A stretch of 7,090 nt of DNA from an uncultured Planctomycetota bacterium. GTDB taxonomy: Bacteria > Planctomycetota > UBA1135 > GCA-002686595. Of this stretch, positions 1 through 7,043 are shown piece by piece (positions within the stretch are counted from its first letter, which is position 1; each line of letters begins with the position of its first letter). The notes beneath the pieces are model-generated. The model was given only the letters and a program-made list of their open reading frames with translations. It did not search any database and had not been told where the DNA came from. The position numbers and the translations under genes were made by a program. The stretch covers positions 1 through 7,090 of the forward strand of contig CAIKQM010000149.1 of assembly GCA_903829565.1 (NCBI GenBank). The letters run 5' to 3'.

Positions 1-328
1 AGATTGCTTGACGGCCCTCCGGATTCATGAGGGTGGAGTTGGCATGCACGCAAATGTCATTGGCGAAGCTGACTAGCGAAACGCAGTCATCGGCTTCCAA
101 GCGCTGGGCGAGAAGCTGTACAGCTTGCTTGACAGCTTCAAGGTTGGGGCCACTCATGGAGCCCGAGGCATCCACGACCAAGGCCAACTCCAATGGGCGC
201 CGCGGCGCGGCAGATATCGACTGCATTGGCGTCGGCGTCAGCTCGACGATGAGGTGGCGACGGCCACCCTCGGGCCGCACGAACGCATTGTCCAAACGAG
301 CTGACAGGTCAAGAAGAGGCTGGGTCAT
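1..328 (-). CDS. VWA (von Willebrand factor A) domain protein, 5' part only
   Basis: The reading frame runs off the left edge, so only the first 109 residues are visible. They begin MTQPLLDLSARLDNAF. The hydrophobic strand LELALVVDASGSMSG at about residues 46-60 carries the MIDAS metal-binding motif DxSxS (D53, S55, S57). It is followed by a helix and then DDCVSLVSFAND, the usual next strand of a VWA fold. VWA domains bind a divalent metal and mediate protein-protein contacts. There is no signal peptide, so this is probably a cytoplasmic VWA protein of the kind found in stress or kinase/phosphatase modules, rather than a secreted adhesin (inference). The ATG at 328 has GGAG nine bases upstream (338-341), which supports the start. 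It lies 116 bp downstream of the MerR gene on the same strand and may be co-transcribed with it. What follows the VWA domain cannot be seen. Confidence 0.85.
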   Translation of the reverse strand, partial: MTQPLLDLSARLDNAFVRPEGGRRHLIVELTPTPMQSISAAPRRPLELALVVDASGSMSGPNLEAVKQAVQLLAQRLEADDCVSLVSFANDICVHANSTLMNPEGRQAI

Positions 329-359
329 GGTGGGCGTCTCCGCTACGAGCAAAGTCCTG

Positions 360-394
360 TACCGGTCGGGAGGTTGTGCATGGGCAGACCGGTA
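360..394 (-). terminator. Perfect 8-bp inverted repeat between merR and the VWA gene
   Basis: The arms taccggtc (360-367) and gaccggta (387-394) are perfect reverse complements around a 19-nt spacer. The element sits after the merR stop and ends about 30 bp before the VWA start. There is no T-run after it on the minus strand, so a classical intrinsic terminator is doubtful. It could equally be an operator, an attenuator or an mRNA-stabilising hairpin. Confidence 0.4.
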
Positions 395-444
395 GCGCCC
401 ACACACATGTGCGTTGCAACAGACGGCTCAGCGAGGAGCGTCCG

Positions 445-999
445 TCAGGTCGGCGGAGCCTCTTGCATCCAGCGCCGCAAGCGCAGCGCCAAGGACTCCA
501 ACTGCTGTCGTGTGGCTTCGTCGCCACCCCGCATGGACAAACGCACATCCGGCGTCACATCCATGCTGATCCAAAGGTCCTCGTGACGCGCCGGCGGCGC
601 CCTGCGAGGCGCGAAACTCGGCTCGGACAGGTACCCAGGGGACATCTCGCTCATGGCGCGCGAACGCTTGCGCAAGAACGTGGGATCAATGTCCGGCAAG
701 AGCTGCGCGTGCACGGCTTCCTCGCCACGAGCGATGCGTGCCACCTGTTCGTGCGGCAGGGACTGCAATAGCTGACGCACCAGCGACAAAGGCAGCTCGT
801 AGGGAGTCGCCTTTCGCACGGCGATGATGAATTGCAACTTCTCCAGATGCTCCTGGGTGTAGCTCGTGGCACGGCCACGACCCAGCGGCTCGGGCAGCAG
901 CTCGTCGTAGATGTAGCTGCGAATCGTGCGCTCCGAGATGCCCGACAGCTGCGCCAGTTCCTCAAGGCTGTACTGTCGCGGGGTGGAGTCGCCGTCCAT
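445..999 (-). CDS. MerR-family transcriptional regulator, divergent from clpB
   Basis: The protein has 184 residues from the ATG at 999. The N-terminal winged helix-turn-helix is clear: YSLEELAQLSGISERTIRSY, then a wing with GRGRATSYTQEHLEKLQFI. This is the MerR-family layout (HTH, RTIRxY, GR..YT..HL..L). A helical linker follows (about residues 60-95), then a Pro/Arg-rich stretch and a C-terminal segment DLWISMDVTPDVRLSMRGG with a closing helix. It lacks an obvious cysteine-based metal-sensing loop, so a metal sensor is unlikely. Its position beside clpB recalls HspR, a MerR-family repressor of dnaK/clpB, but the sequence is not a plain HspR and its effector is unknown. A TTG at 1020 would add seven residues but lies inside the predicted promoter. 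No SD precedes the ATG, and the predicted transcription start falls on it, suggesting leaderless translation. Its target is probably the adjacent control region. Confidence 0.9.
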   Translation of the reverse strand: MDGDSTPRQYSLEELAQLSGISERTIRSYIYDELLPEPLGRGRATSYTQEHLEKLQFIIAVRKATPYELPLSLVRQLLQSLPHEQVARIARGEEAVHAQLLPDIDPTFLRKRSRAMSEMSPGYLSEPSFAPRRAPPARHEDLWISMDVTPDVRLSMRGGDEATRQQLESLALRLRRWMQEAPPT

Positions 1000-1005
1000 G
1001 TAGGT

Positions 1006-1033
1006 ATAGTATCTAGGCAAGTCGGCATGTCAA
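1006..1033 (-). promoter_or_regulatory. Predicted sigma70-type promoter of merR
   Basis: On the minus strand a perfect -35 TTGACA (1033-1028) is followed by a 16-bp spacer and a -10 TACTAT (1011-1006). A shifted -10, TATACC, would give a 19-bp spacer. With TACTAT the transcription start is expected near 999, which is the A of the merR ATG. Confidence 0.6.
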
Positions 1034-1039
1034 GTTGCC
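1016..1039. promoter_or_regulatory. Candidate operator: 24-bp imperfect palindrome over both -35 boxes
   Basis: GGCAA (1016-1020) and TTGCC (1035-1039) are inverted around a centre at 1027.5, and 9 of 12 positions in the half-sites are complementary. It covers the merR -35 and most of the clpB -35. A protein bound here, most simply the MerR product, could control both genes. It does not match the published HspR HAIR motif. Assignment to the regulator is inference. Confidence 0.4.
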
Positions 1040-1066
1040 AAATAGGAAAATCACACTGCCTATAAA
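1035..1066 (+). promoter_or_regulatory. Predicted clpB promoter with 20-bp spacer and internal dyad
   Basis: The -35 is TTGCCA (1035-1040, 5/6 match) and the -10 is TATAAA (1061-1066, 5/6 match). The 20-bp gap is too long for efficient unassisted use. Promoters controlled by MerR-family proteins typically have 19-20 bp spacers with a dyad between the boxes. Here ATAGG (1042-1046) and CCTAT (1059-1063) form such a dyad, slightly offset towards the -10. No convincing heat-shock sigma32 promoter was found as an alternative. Confidence 0.5.
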
Positions 1067-1072
1067 ACAACT

Positions 1073-1236
1073 GAAATCACCACCGCACCTGCCATTTCGG
1101 CGCGACAGGCTGTCAATCTGGCATCTCAGGCGCCTCTCCAAGTCCGCCTATCCCCTCCCATGGCCTATTCCAGCCACTTTGCCTCCGTGGCACGCGCCTT
1201 GCCTAAGGCACCGCGTCCAAGGGGGGACACCTACAC
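1073..1236 (+). promoter_or_regulatory. Long clpB 5' leader with hairpin next to the SD
   Basis: If transcription starts near 1073 the leader is about 164 nt and holds no convincing gene. A hairpin pairs ACGC+GCCTT (1192-1200) with AAGGC+GCGT (1205-1209 and 1213-1216), with a 4-nt loop and a 3-nt bulge. It ends three bases before the purine-rich SD tract AAGGGGGGA (1219-1227). The stretch TCCCCTC (1151-1157) can pair with GGGGGGA (1221-1227), with one G-U pair, and could mask the SD. A thermosensor role is only a suggestion. Confidence 0.3.
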
Positions 1237-3789
1237 ATGAACGACCGCTTCACCATCCGTACACAGACCGCTCTGCAAGAGGCTCAGCTGTTGGCCCAAA
1301 CCGAAGGGCATCCCGAGTTGACGCCGGCCCACTTGGCCATCGCGTTGCTCGAAAAGCCCGAGGGCGTGACGGCGGCTCTGTTAACTAAACTTGACATGGA
1401 CCCCAAGGTCCTCGTCGGCGAGCTGCGCGCTGCGCTCAAGAAGTTGCCACGCGCCAGTGGCGGCCAGCTTGTAGGTTCGCGTGCCTTGAATGAGACGCTG
1501 CTCGAAGCGCAACAGCTCGCGCGCAAGATGGGCGATGAGTATGTGTCGACCGAACATGTACTCGTGGCGCTCTGCAAGAAGGGTGGTCCTGATGTCGCGG
1601 GCCTGCTCGCCGCGCGTGGCCTGCGCTCGGAGCGCATTGAAGCCGCGCTGACCGAGGTGCGCGGTGACCGCAAAGTCACGACCGACAATCCCGAAGCCAG
1701 CTTTGAAGCTCTGTCCAAGTACGCGCGCGACCTGACGGAAGCCGCGACGCAAGGCAAGCTCGACCCCGTCATCGGCCGTGACACGGAGATCCGGCGCGTC
1801 ATGCAAGTGTTGACGCGTCGTCGCAAGAACAACCCGGTGCTGATTGGCGATCCCGGTGTGGGCAAGACCGCGATCGCCGAAGGCCTCGCCTTGCGCATCG
1901 TCGCGGGCGATGTGCCGGAAGGCCTGAAAAACAAGCGCGTCATGGCGCTCGACATCGGTGCACTGCTGGCCGGCGCCAAGTACCGCGGCGAGTTCGAAGA
2001 GCGCTTGAAAGCCGTGTTGGAAGAGATTGCACGCGGCCAAGGGTCCATCGTGCTGTTCATCGACGAGCTCCACACCTTGGTCGGTGCTGGTGGCGCCGAA
2101 GGTGCGGTGGATGCGGCCAACATGCTCAAGCCCGCACTGGCGCGCGGCGAACTGAACTGCATCGGCGCCACAACGCTGAACGAGTACAAGAAGTACATCG
2201 AGAAGGACGCGGCCCTTGAGCGGCGTTTCCTGCCGGTGTTGGTGGGTGAGCCGAGTGTCGAGGACACGGTTGCGATCCTGCGCGGCTTGAAGGAGCGCTA
2301 CGAGGTCCACCATGGTGTGCGCATCACGGATGAGGCGCTCGTGGCAGCAGCGCGCTTGTCGGACCGTCACATCAACGACCGGTTCTTGCCGGACAAGGCC
2401 ATCGACTGCGTCGATGAAGCCGCCGCTGGCTTGCGCACTGCGATCGACTCTTTGCCGCCCGAACTCGACAGCGTCGAGCGCAAGCTACGCCAGTTGGAGA
2501 TCGAGCGCACTGCCATTGCGCGCGATGAAGAACGCGAGGCACAGACGCGCCTGGTAGCCATTGGCCGTGAGATGGCCGAGCTCAAGGAAGAGGCTAGTGC
2601 GCTGCGTGCGCGCTGGGCCACAGAGAAGGAGCTGATCGTCGCCATCCGTGCGGGCAAGACTCTGATCGAGTCGCTGCGCGATGAAGCCACGAAGAAGGAA
2701 CGTGAGGGAGACTATGAGCGCGTCGCCAAGGTCCGCTACGGCGAACTGCCGACCGCTCAAGCCAACCTGGAAGCCAATGTAGAGAAGCTCCATGCAGCGC
2801 AAGCAGCTGGTGCTTTGCTGCCCGAAGCGGTCGATGCAGAGCTGATCGCTCGCGTGGTCAGTCGCTGGACCGGCATCCCCGCGACGCGGTTGCTCGAGAC
2901 CGAACGCGAGAAGCTGTTACAGATGGAGGACCGCATCGGGGCGCGTGTCATCGGGCAACGCCATGCGGTGGAGGCCATCGCGCAAGCAGTGCGGCGCGCA
3001 CGCGCGGGTCTGCAGGAAACCACACGGCCGCTGGGTTCGTTCCTGCTCTTGGGCCCCACGGGTGTGGGTAAGACAGAGCTCGCCAAGTCGTTGGCAGAGT
3101 TCTTGTTCGACGACGAAACCAACCTCGTGCGTTTGGACATGAGCGAGTACGCCGAGAAGCATTCGACGGCACGCATGATCGGCTCGCCTCCTGGTTATGT
3201 GGGCCACGAAGAAGGTGGTGCACTGACAGAGGCGGTGCGTCGCAAGCCGCATGCGGTGGTGCTGTTCGACGAAGTCGAGAAGGCACACCCCGATGTGTTC
3301 GATGTGCTGCTGCAACTGCTGGATGATGGCCGTCTCACCGATGGTCAGGGTCGCACCGTGGACTTCTCGCAAACGCTGGTGCTGATGACGAGCAACCTGC
3401 GGCACGAGGACCAGGTGCGGCAGTACTTCCGCCCCGAGTTCATCAATCGCTTGGATGAAGTGCTGGTGTTTGACGCGCTCAAGCCCGAGCAACTGAACGC
3501 CATTGCTCAGGTGCAAGTGCAACGCATCCGCACGCACTTGGCCGAGCAAGAGATCGGCCTTGAAGTGAGCGAGGCTGCTCTGACGGAGCTGGCGAAGCTG
3601 GGCTGGAGCGAAGAGTACGGCGCGCGCCCGCTCAAGCGCGCGATCCAGAAGCATGTCCAGAACGTGCTCGCGGACGCGATCTTGGCCGGACGTATCCAAC
3701 GCGGCCACACAGCCGTGGTGGATGTTTCGGATGGTCGCTTCTGGGTAGCACCCAAGAAGGCCGAAGTGACGGCGACCGCAGCCGTCTGA
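1237..3789 (+). CDS. clpB: ATP-dependent chaperone ClpB (Hsp100 disaggregase)
   Basis: This 850-residue cytoplasmic AAA+ hexamer works with DnaK/DnaJ/GrpE to thread and refold aggregated proteins. Domains in order: Clp-N repeats (about 1-145); NBD1 with pore loop KYRGEF (Y249), Walker A GDPGVGKT (K210, T211), Walker B FIDE (D276, E277) and arginine fingers R329/R330; the coiled-coil M-domain (about 405-525); NBD2 with Walker A GPTGVGKT (K612), pore loop GYVG (Y654), Walker B LFDE (D678, E679), sensor-1 N720, arginine finger in FINR (R738) and sensor-2 GARPL (R797). The M-domain and length (850 versus 857 in E. coli) separate it from ClpA and ClpC. No ClpP-binding loop is visible. One oddity: the stretch between TSNL and FRPEFINR is only nine residues, against 28 in E. 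coli. The ATG is preceded by a G-rich SD (1219-1227). The gene is divergent from merR and convergent with the FGE gene. Confidence 0.97.
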   Translation: MNDRFTIRTQTALQEAQLLAQTEGHPELTPAHLAIALLEKPEGVTAALLTKLDMDPKVLVGELRAALKKLPRASGGQLVGSRALNETLLEAQQLARKMGDEYVSTEHVLVALCKKGGPDVAGLLAARGLRSERIEAALTEVRGDRKVTTDNPEASFEALSKYARDLTEAATQGKLDPVIGRDTEIRRVMQVLTRRRKNNPVLIGDPGVGKTAIAEGLALRIVAGDVPEGLKNKRVMALDIGALLAGAKYRGEFEERLKAVLEEIARGQGSIVLFIDELHTLVGAGGAEGAVDAANMLKPALARGELNCIGATTLNEYKKYIEKDAALERRFLPVLVGEPSVEDTVAILRGLKERYEVHHGVRITDEALVAAARLSDRHINDRFLPDKAIDCVDEAAAGLRTAIDSLPPELDSVERKLRQLEIERTAIARDEEREAQTRLVAIGREMAELKEEASALRARWATEKELIVAIRAGKTLIESLRDEATKKEREGDYERVAKVRYGELPTAQANLEANVEKLHAAQAAGALLPEAVDAELIARVVSRWTGIPATRLLETEREKLLQMEDRIGARVIGQRHAVEAIAQAVRRARAGLQETTRPLGSFLLLGPTGVGKTELAKSLAEFLFDDETNLVRLDMSEYAEKHSTARMIGSPPGYVGHEEGGALTEAVRRKPHAVVLFDEVEKAHPDVFDVLLQLLDDGRLTDGQGRTVDFSQTLVLMTSNLRHEDQVRQYFRPEFINRLDEVLVFDALKPEQLNAIAQVQVQRIRTHLAEQEIGLEVSEAALTELAKLGWSEEYGARPLKRAIQKHVQNVLADAILAGRIQRGHTAVVDVSDGRFWVAPKKAEVTATAAV

Positions 3790-3828
3790 GTGCACACCGC
3801 TGCATCCGGGGGGAGGCGGCGGCAACGC

Positions 3829-3869
3829 GACGCGCGAGGAGAGCGGGATGACCGCTAGCCTCGCGCGTC
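3829..3869. terminator. Strong hairpin between convergent clpB and FGE genes
   Basis: The arms GACGCGCGAGG (3829-3839) and CCTCGCGCGTC (3859-3869) are perfect 11-bp complements. Inside them AGCGG (3842-3846) and CCGCT (3852-3856) form a second 5-bp stem closed by GATGA, with a symmetric AG/AG internal loop. It lies 39 bp after the clpB stop and 1 bp after the FGE stop on the other strand. Its symmetry and position suit a bidirectional terminator. T-runs are weak or absent on both sides, so Rho-independent action is uncertain. Confidence 0.65.
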
Positions 3870-3870
3870 C

Positions 3871-4864
<994 letters not shown>

Positions 4865-4872
<8 letters not shown>

Positions 4873-5143
4873 CGCGCCCCTCAAGCAAACCGTACTCGAT
4901 GACTTTGCCTTCTTGCAGACGCACAAAGCACTCTTCGCGCACAAGGGCTCGTCCACGGCGCGGCAAGCGATAGAACAAGAGCTCTACGCCAGAGCCTTCT
5001 TGCCGTGTCATTTCCGGCTCACCCATGGCGCGCACCACCTCGGCGCGGCTCATGCCTCGTTGCACACCACCCCACTGGATCGGCGTGCGACAACCGCTCA
5101 CAAGGACAAGCAACCACACCCCTACAGCGCGCACCGGTAGCAT
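4865..5143 (-). CDS. Small BamE/SmpA-like lipoprotein
   Basis: The protein has 92 residues. Its N-terminus MLPVRAVGVWLLVLVSGC is a lipoprotein signal with lipobox VSGC (C18). The mature part contains GVQRGMSRAEVVRAMGEPE, an aromatic strand ELLFYRLP, and CFVRLQEGKVIEYGLLEG. This order (GMs..eVv..mGeP, then strands ending in a G-K-V turn) is the shape of BamE/SmpA/OmlA-fold lipoproteins. BamE itself helps assemble outer-membrane proteins. Here only the fold is suggested and the function is unknown. The ATG at 5143 has no strong SD; an in-frame TTG nine bases upstream is an alternative. The frame stays open much further upstream, but that part is antisense to the tapT-like gene and is not expected to be coding. 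Its stop overlaps the FGE start by 8 nt, so both lipoproteins are probably made from one mRNA. Confidence 0.72.
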
Positions 5144-5189
5144 CGGTGCCAATGTAGCATCGCCGAGCTTGACGAGTAGACTGACACAG

Positions 5190-5816
5190 TTGAAGCCGCA
5201 TCCCCCGTCGGGCATTGCCCCCTTTCGCAGCCGCTCGCCTAGCCCGCGGTGTACGGCTTGTGCATTGCCGGTGGCGACGTGCATGTGTGCCGAGGTCCAG
5301 CCCATGGCCACACGCACCAAAGTTGTGGTGTACGTCCATCGGCGCGAAGTGCACAAGACCACAGGTACGGCGCGCTTAGTGCCGTTGACTTTGTCGAACA
5401 GCGAATTGCGCACTGTGGGCCTGCCGGAAGATCGAGTGCAGTACGACGGACTTGAGAGCGTAGAGCGCTTGGTCTTGTTGTTGTCGCCCACCGCCCAGTC
5501 GGTGGAACTCACACAGGAGTTGGTAGGCGAACGTCTCGTGACCTTGGTCGTGCCGGATGGCAATTGGCGACAGACGCGACGCATGGCCACCAACGAACCG
5601 CAACTGGCCCGCTTGCAAGCTGTGCATTTGCCTTTGGGGCCTGCACGCCGCTTCGAACTGCGCAAACACCCGGAAGCACAGCGCCTCTCGACGTTTGAAG
5701 CGATTGCTCGAGCGCTAGGCGTGCTGGAGGGATCGGCTGTGCAGCAAGCATTGGAGCAGGCGCTTGCACTCAAAGTTGAACGCACTTTGGCTACACGAGG
5801 TCGCGCACATGAGTGA
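5190..5816 (+). CDS. tapT: DTW-domain tRNA-uridine aminocarboxypropyltransferase (TapT-like)
   Basis: Family members add the 3-amino-3-carboxypropyl group of S-adenosylmethionine to uridine in tRNA (acp3U47 in E. coli TapT). The zinc-type motif C-x2-C-x2-P-x3-C-x-C is intact (CTACALPVATCMC, residues 21-33). It is followed by HRREVHKTTGTARL, the hydrophobic strand RLVLLLSP, the DTW-motif segment VVPDGNWRQTRRM (D123, W126) and FELRKHPEAQRLSTFEAIA. In the name-giving DxTW motif the threonine is replaced by asparagine here. The ATG at 5304 would cut off the cysteine motif, so the start must lie upstream. TTG at 5190 gives 208 residues, near the family length; TTG at 5169 is also possible; ATG at 5025 would overlap the opposite lipoprotein gene by 119 bp. 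The choice of TTG 5190 is uncertain because no good SD is visible. It overlaps yjdF by 8 nt. Confidence 0.82.
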   Translation: MKPHPPSGIAPFRSRSPSPRCTACALPVATCMCAEVQPMATRTKVVVYVHRREVHKTTGTARLVPLTLSNSELRTVGLPEDRVQYDGLESVERLVLLLSPTAQSVELTQELVGERLVTLVVPDGNWRQTRRMATNEPQLARLQAVHLPLGPARRFELRKHPEAQRLSTFEAIARALGVLEGSAVQQALEQALALKVERTLATRGRAHE

Positions 5817-6417
5817 TGCCTACTATCGCCTCGTGCTGATGGTGAGCGTGCTCGCAGTCCTGCTTTGGTCCGCGATCGGGCCGCATGACCGCGTGACATG
5901 GTGGCTGGAAACAGCACCGGTGTGGGCGGGGCTTGCCGTCTTGATTCCCTCGCACCAGCGCTTTCCGTTGACGCGCCTCGCGTACACCTTGATTGCTGTG
6001 CACATGCTCATTCTGTGTGTGGGAGGCCACTACACCTACGCACTCGTGCCAGCCGGTGAGTGGGTGCGCGACATGGTCGACGGCACTCGCAACAACTACG
6101 ACAAACTCGGCCACTTCTGGCAGGGCTTCTGCCCCGCGATCGTGGCGCGTGAGTTGATCGTGCGCACCTCACCTCTACGCAGCGGAGGCTGGCTGTACTT
6201 TTTGGTGCTGTGCTTCGCCTTGGCACTGAGCGCCGTGTACGAGCTCATCGAGTGGGCAGTCGCGTTGTTGTCCGAAGAAGCGGCCGATGCCTTTCTTGGG
6301 ACTCAGGGCTACATCTGGGACACGCAAAGTGACATGTGGTGGTGCGGTGTAGGCGCGCTCACAGCTCTGACGGTTCTCAGCCGAGTTCATGATCGCCAAG
6401 TGCGGAATCTCGTGTAG
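5809..6417 (+). CDS. yjdF: YjdF-family (DUF2238) inner-membrane protein
   Basis: The protein has 202 residues with about five to six hydrophobic segments (roughly 7-23, 31-47, 54-72, 128-153, 176-191). Conserved family signatures are all present: GGHYTYALVP (72-81), NNYDKLGHFWQGFCPA (95-110), YELIEWAVALL (144-154) and DAFLGTQGYIWDTQSDMWW (160-178). These charged and His/Asp/Glu-rich motifs beside membrane segments mark DUF2238. The length is close to E. coli YjdF. The biochemical role of the family is not established. The ATG at 5809 has GAGG at 5797-5800, a good spacing, and overlaps the end of the tapT-like gene by 8 nt, implying coupled translation. A start at 5764 would overlap tapT more and add a hydrophilic extension not typical of the family. 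Confidence 0.88.
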   Translation: MSDAYYRLVLMVSVLAVLLWSAIGPHDRVTWWLETAPVWAGLAVLIPSHQRFPLTRLAYTLIAVHMLILCVGGHYTYALVPAGEWVRDMVDGTRNNYDKLGHFWQGFCPAIVARELIVRTSPLRSGGWLYFLVLCFALALSAVYELIEWAVALLSEEAADAFLGTQGYIWDTQSDMWWCGVGALTALTVLSRVHDRQVRNLV

Positions 6418-6456
6418 TTGGTGTGTGCGATCTGCCTTTTGGCTTGTAGACGCGCT

Positions 6457-6493
6457 GGATCTGTAGGTCCACAACGGCCAGGGGGGCCGATCC
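6457..6493 (+). terminator. Weak hairpin after yjdF
   Basis: CGGCC (6475-6479) and GGCCG (6485-6489) form a 5-bp stem around AGGGG. GGATC (6457-6461) and GATCC (6489-6493) are also inverted but share a base with the inner stem, so both cannot form fully. There is no T-run. It could be a weak terminator or simply GC-rich spacer; no clear promoter for the next gene was seen in 6418-6518. Confidence 0.25.
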
Positions 6494-6518
6494 ATAGCGC
6501 AAAGCCACTACTGCCCCT

Positions 6519-6941
6519 ATGATCCTGAGAGCGGTACACGCAATGCTCGCCCAGTGGATCCTCTTGGTGATGATGCTGCCCGGATGGCTAGTGCCGTCGG
6601 GCGTGGCGTTGTCCTGGTGTGGATGTGCGCTGCGCGCGGATGTAGACACTAGCGCCGCCTGTTGCAGCGTTGTGGAAGAGGTGCCGTCGTGCTGCGAGCC
6701 TGCGGCCGGCACGAGTGAGCCGACCACGAAAGACTGCTGCTGCTCCGTTGAGGCGCCGGAGCATGATGATGGCTTGGCACCGGCCACTACCTACGTGCCG
6801 GCCTTGCCGCAGCTGGCCCTCCAACCTGCTGTGCTGGTGCCTGCACAGCCGTACCTGTCCAGTCTACTTGACAGGCGTGGGCCGCACGACCGTCCACGAG
6901 GACCAAGCCCAGGCTCGCTATTCGTTCCCTTGCGATTGTGA
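6519..6941 (+). CDS. Small exported cysteine-rich protein, unknown function
   Basis: The protein has 140 residues and I do not recognise it. Residues 1-31 form a signal peptide or membrane anchor: MILR, then the hydrophobic run AQWILLVMMLPGWLVPSGVA. The next region holds nine cysteines in about 42 residues, mostly in clusters: WCGC (C34, C36), CC (48-49), CC (58-59) and CCC (73-75), then the acidic/His patch EHDDG. The C-terminal third is rich in Pro, Leu and Arg and ends in a basic stretch followed by LFVPLRL. Such clusters suit periplasmic metal binding or disulfide-rich structure; this is inference. The ATG at 6519 gives a charged n-region for the signal but has no clear SD; ATG at 6543, with GAGAG 11 nt upstream, is an alternative. 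It lies 101 bp after yjdF and 102 bp before another exported protein, so it may open a metal-handling operon. Confidence 0.6.
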   Translation: MILRAVHAMLAQWILLVMMLPGWLVPSGVALSWCGCALRADVDTSAACCSVVEEVPSCCEPAAGTSEPTTKDCCCSVEAPEHDDGLAPATTYVPALPQLALQPAVLVPAQPYLSSLLDRRGPHDRPRGPSPGSLFVPLRL

Positions 6942-7043
6942 TGTGACGGCCGTGGCCATCGTTCCCGCGCTTGGCGGACGATGGATGTGATTGTGTGTTC
7001 CTGTCTCTTGCTCTATGCGGCGTACCGCCGCGAGGTGACTCTC

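Noticed and set aside
1000..1020. TTG start at 1020 for merR
   Set aside because: It overlaps the predicted -10 region, has no SD and adds residues not needed by the MerR fold.
1073..1236. Sigma32 heat-shock promoter for clpB
   Set aside because: A CCCCTCCCAT stretch at 1152-1161 resembles the -10, but no CTTGAA-like -35 lies at the right distance.
1284..3825. Long open frames antisense to clpB (about 300-330 codons)
   Set aside because: They mirror the codon bias of clpB, contain no recognisable domains, and are typical shadows of a GC-rich coding strand.
5137..5162. Direct repeat GTAGCATCG (5137-5145 and 5154-5162)
   Set aside because: Two 9-bp copies 17 bp apart near the lipoprotein start are too little to call an operator; probably chance.
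5144..5189. Divergent promoters between the lipoprotein and tapT-like genes
   Set aside because: TTGACG at 5169 has no -10 at proper distance, and on the minus strand TACATT has no matching -35; nothing firm can be called.
5144..5917. Extension of the small lipoprotein frame far upstream on the minus strand
   Set aside because: It is antisense to the tapT-like gene and the start of yjdF, and would bury the lipoprotein signal inside a longer protein.
6981..7043. Upstream ATG at 6981 for the last gene
   Set aside because: In frame, but it would make the signal sequence internal, whereas the ATG at 7044 has a strong SD and starts the signal directly.
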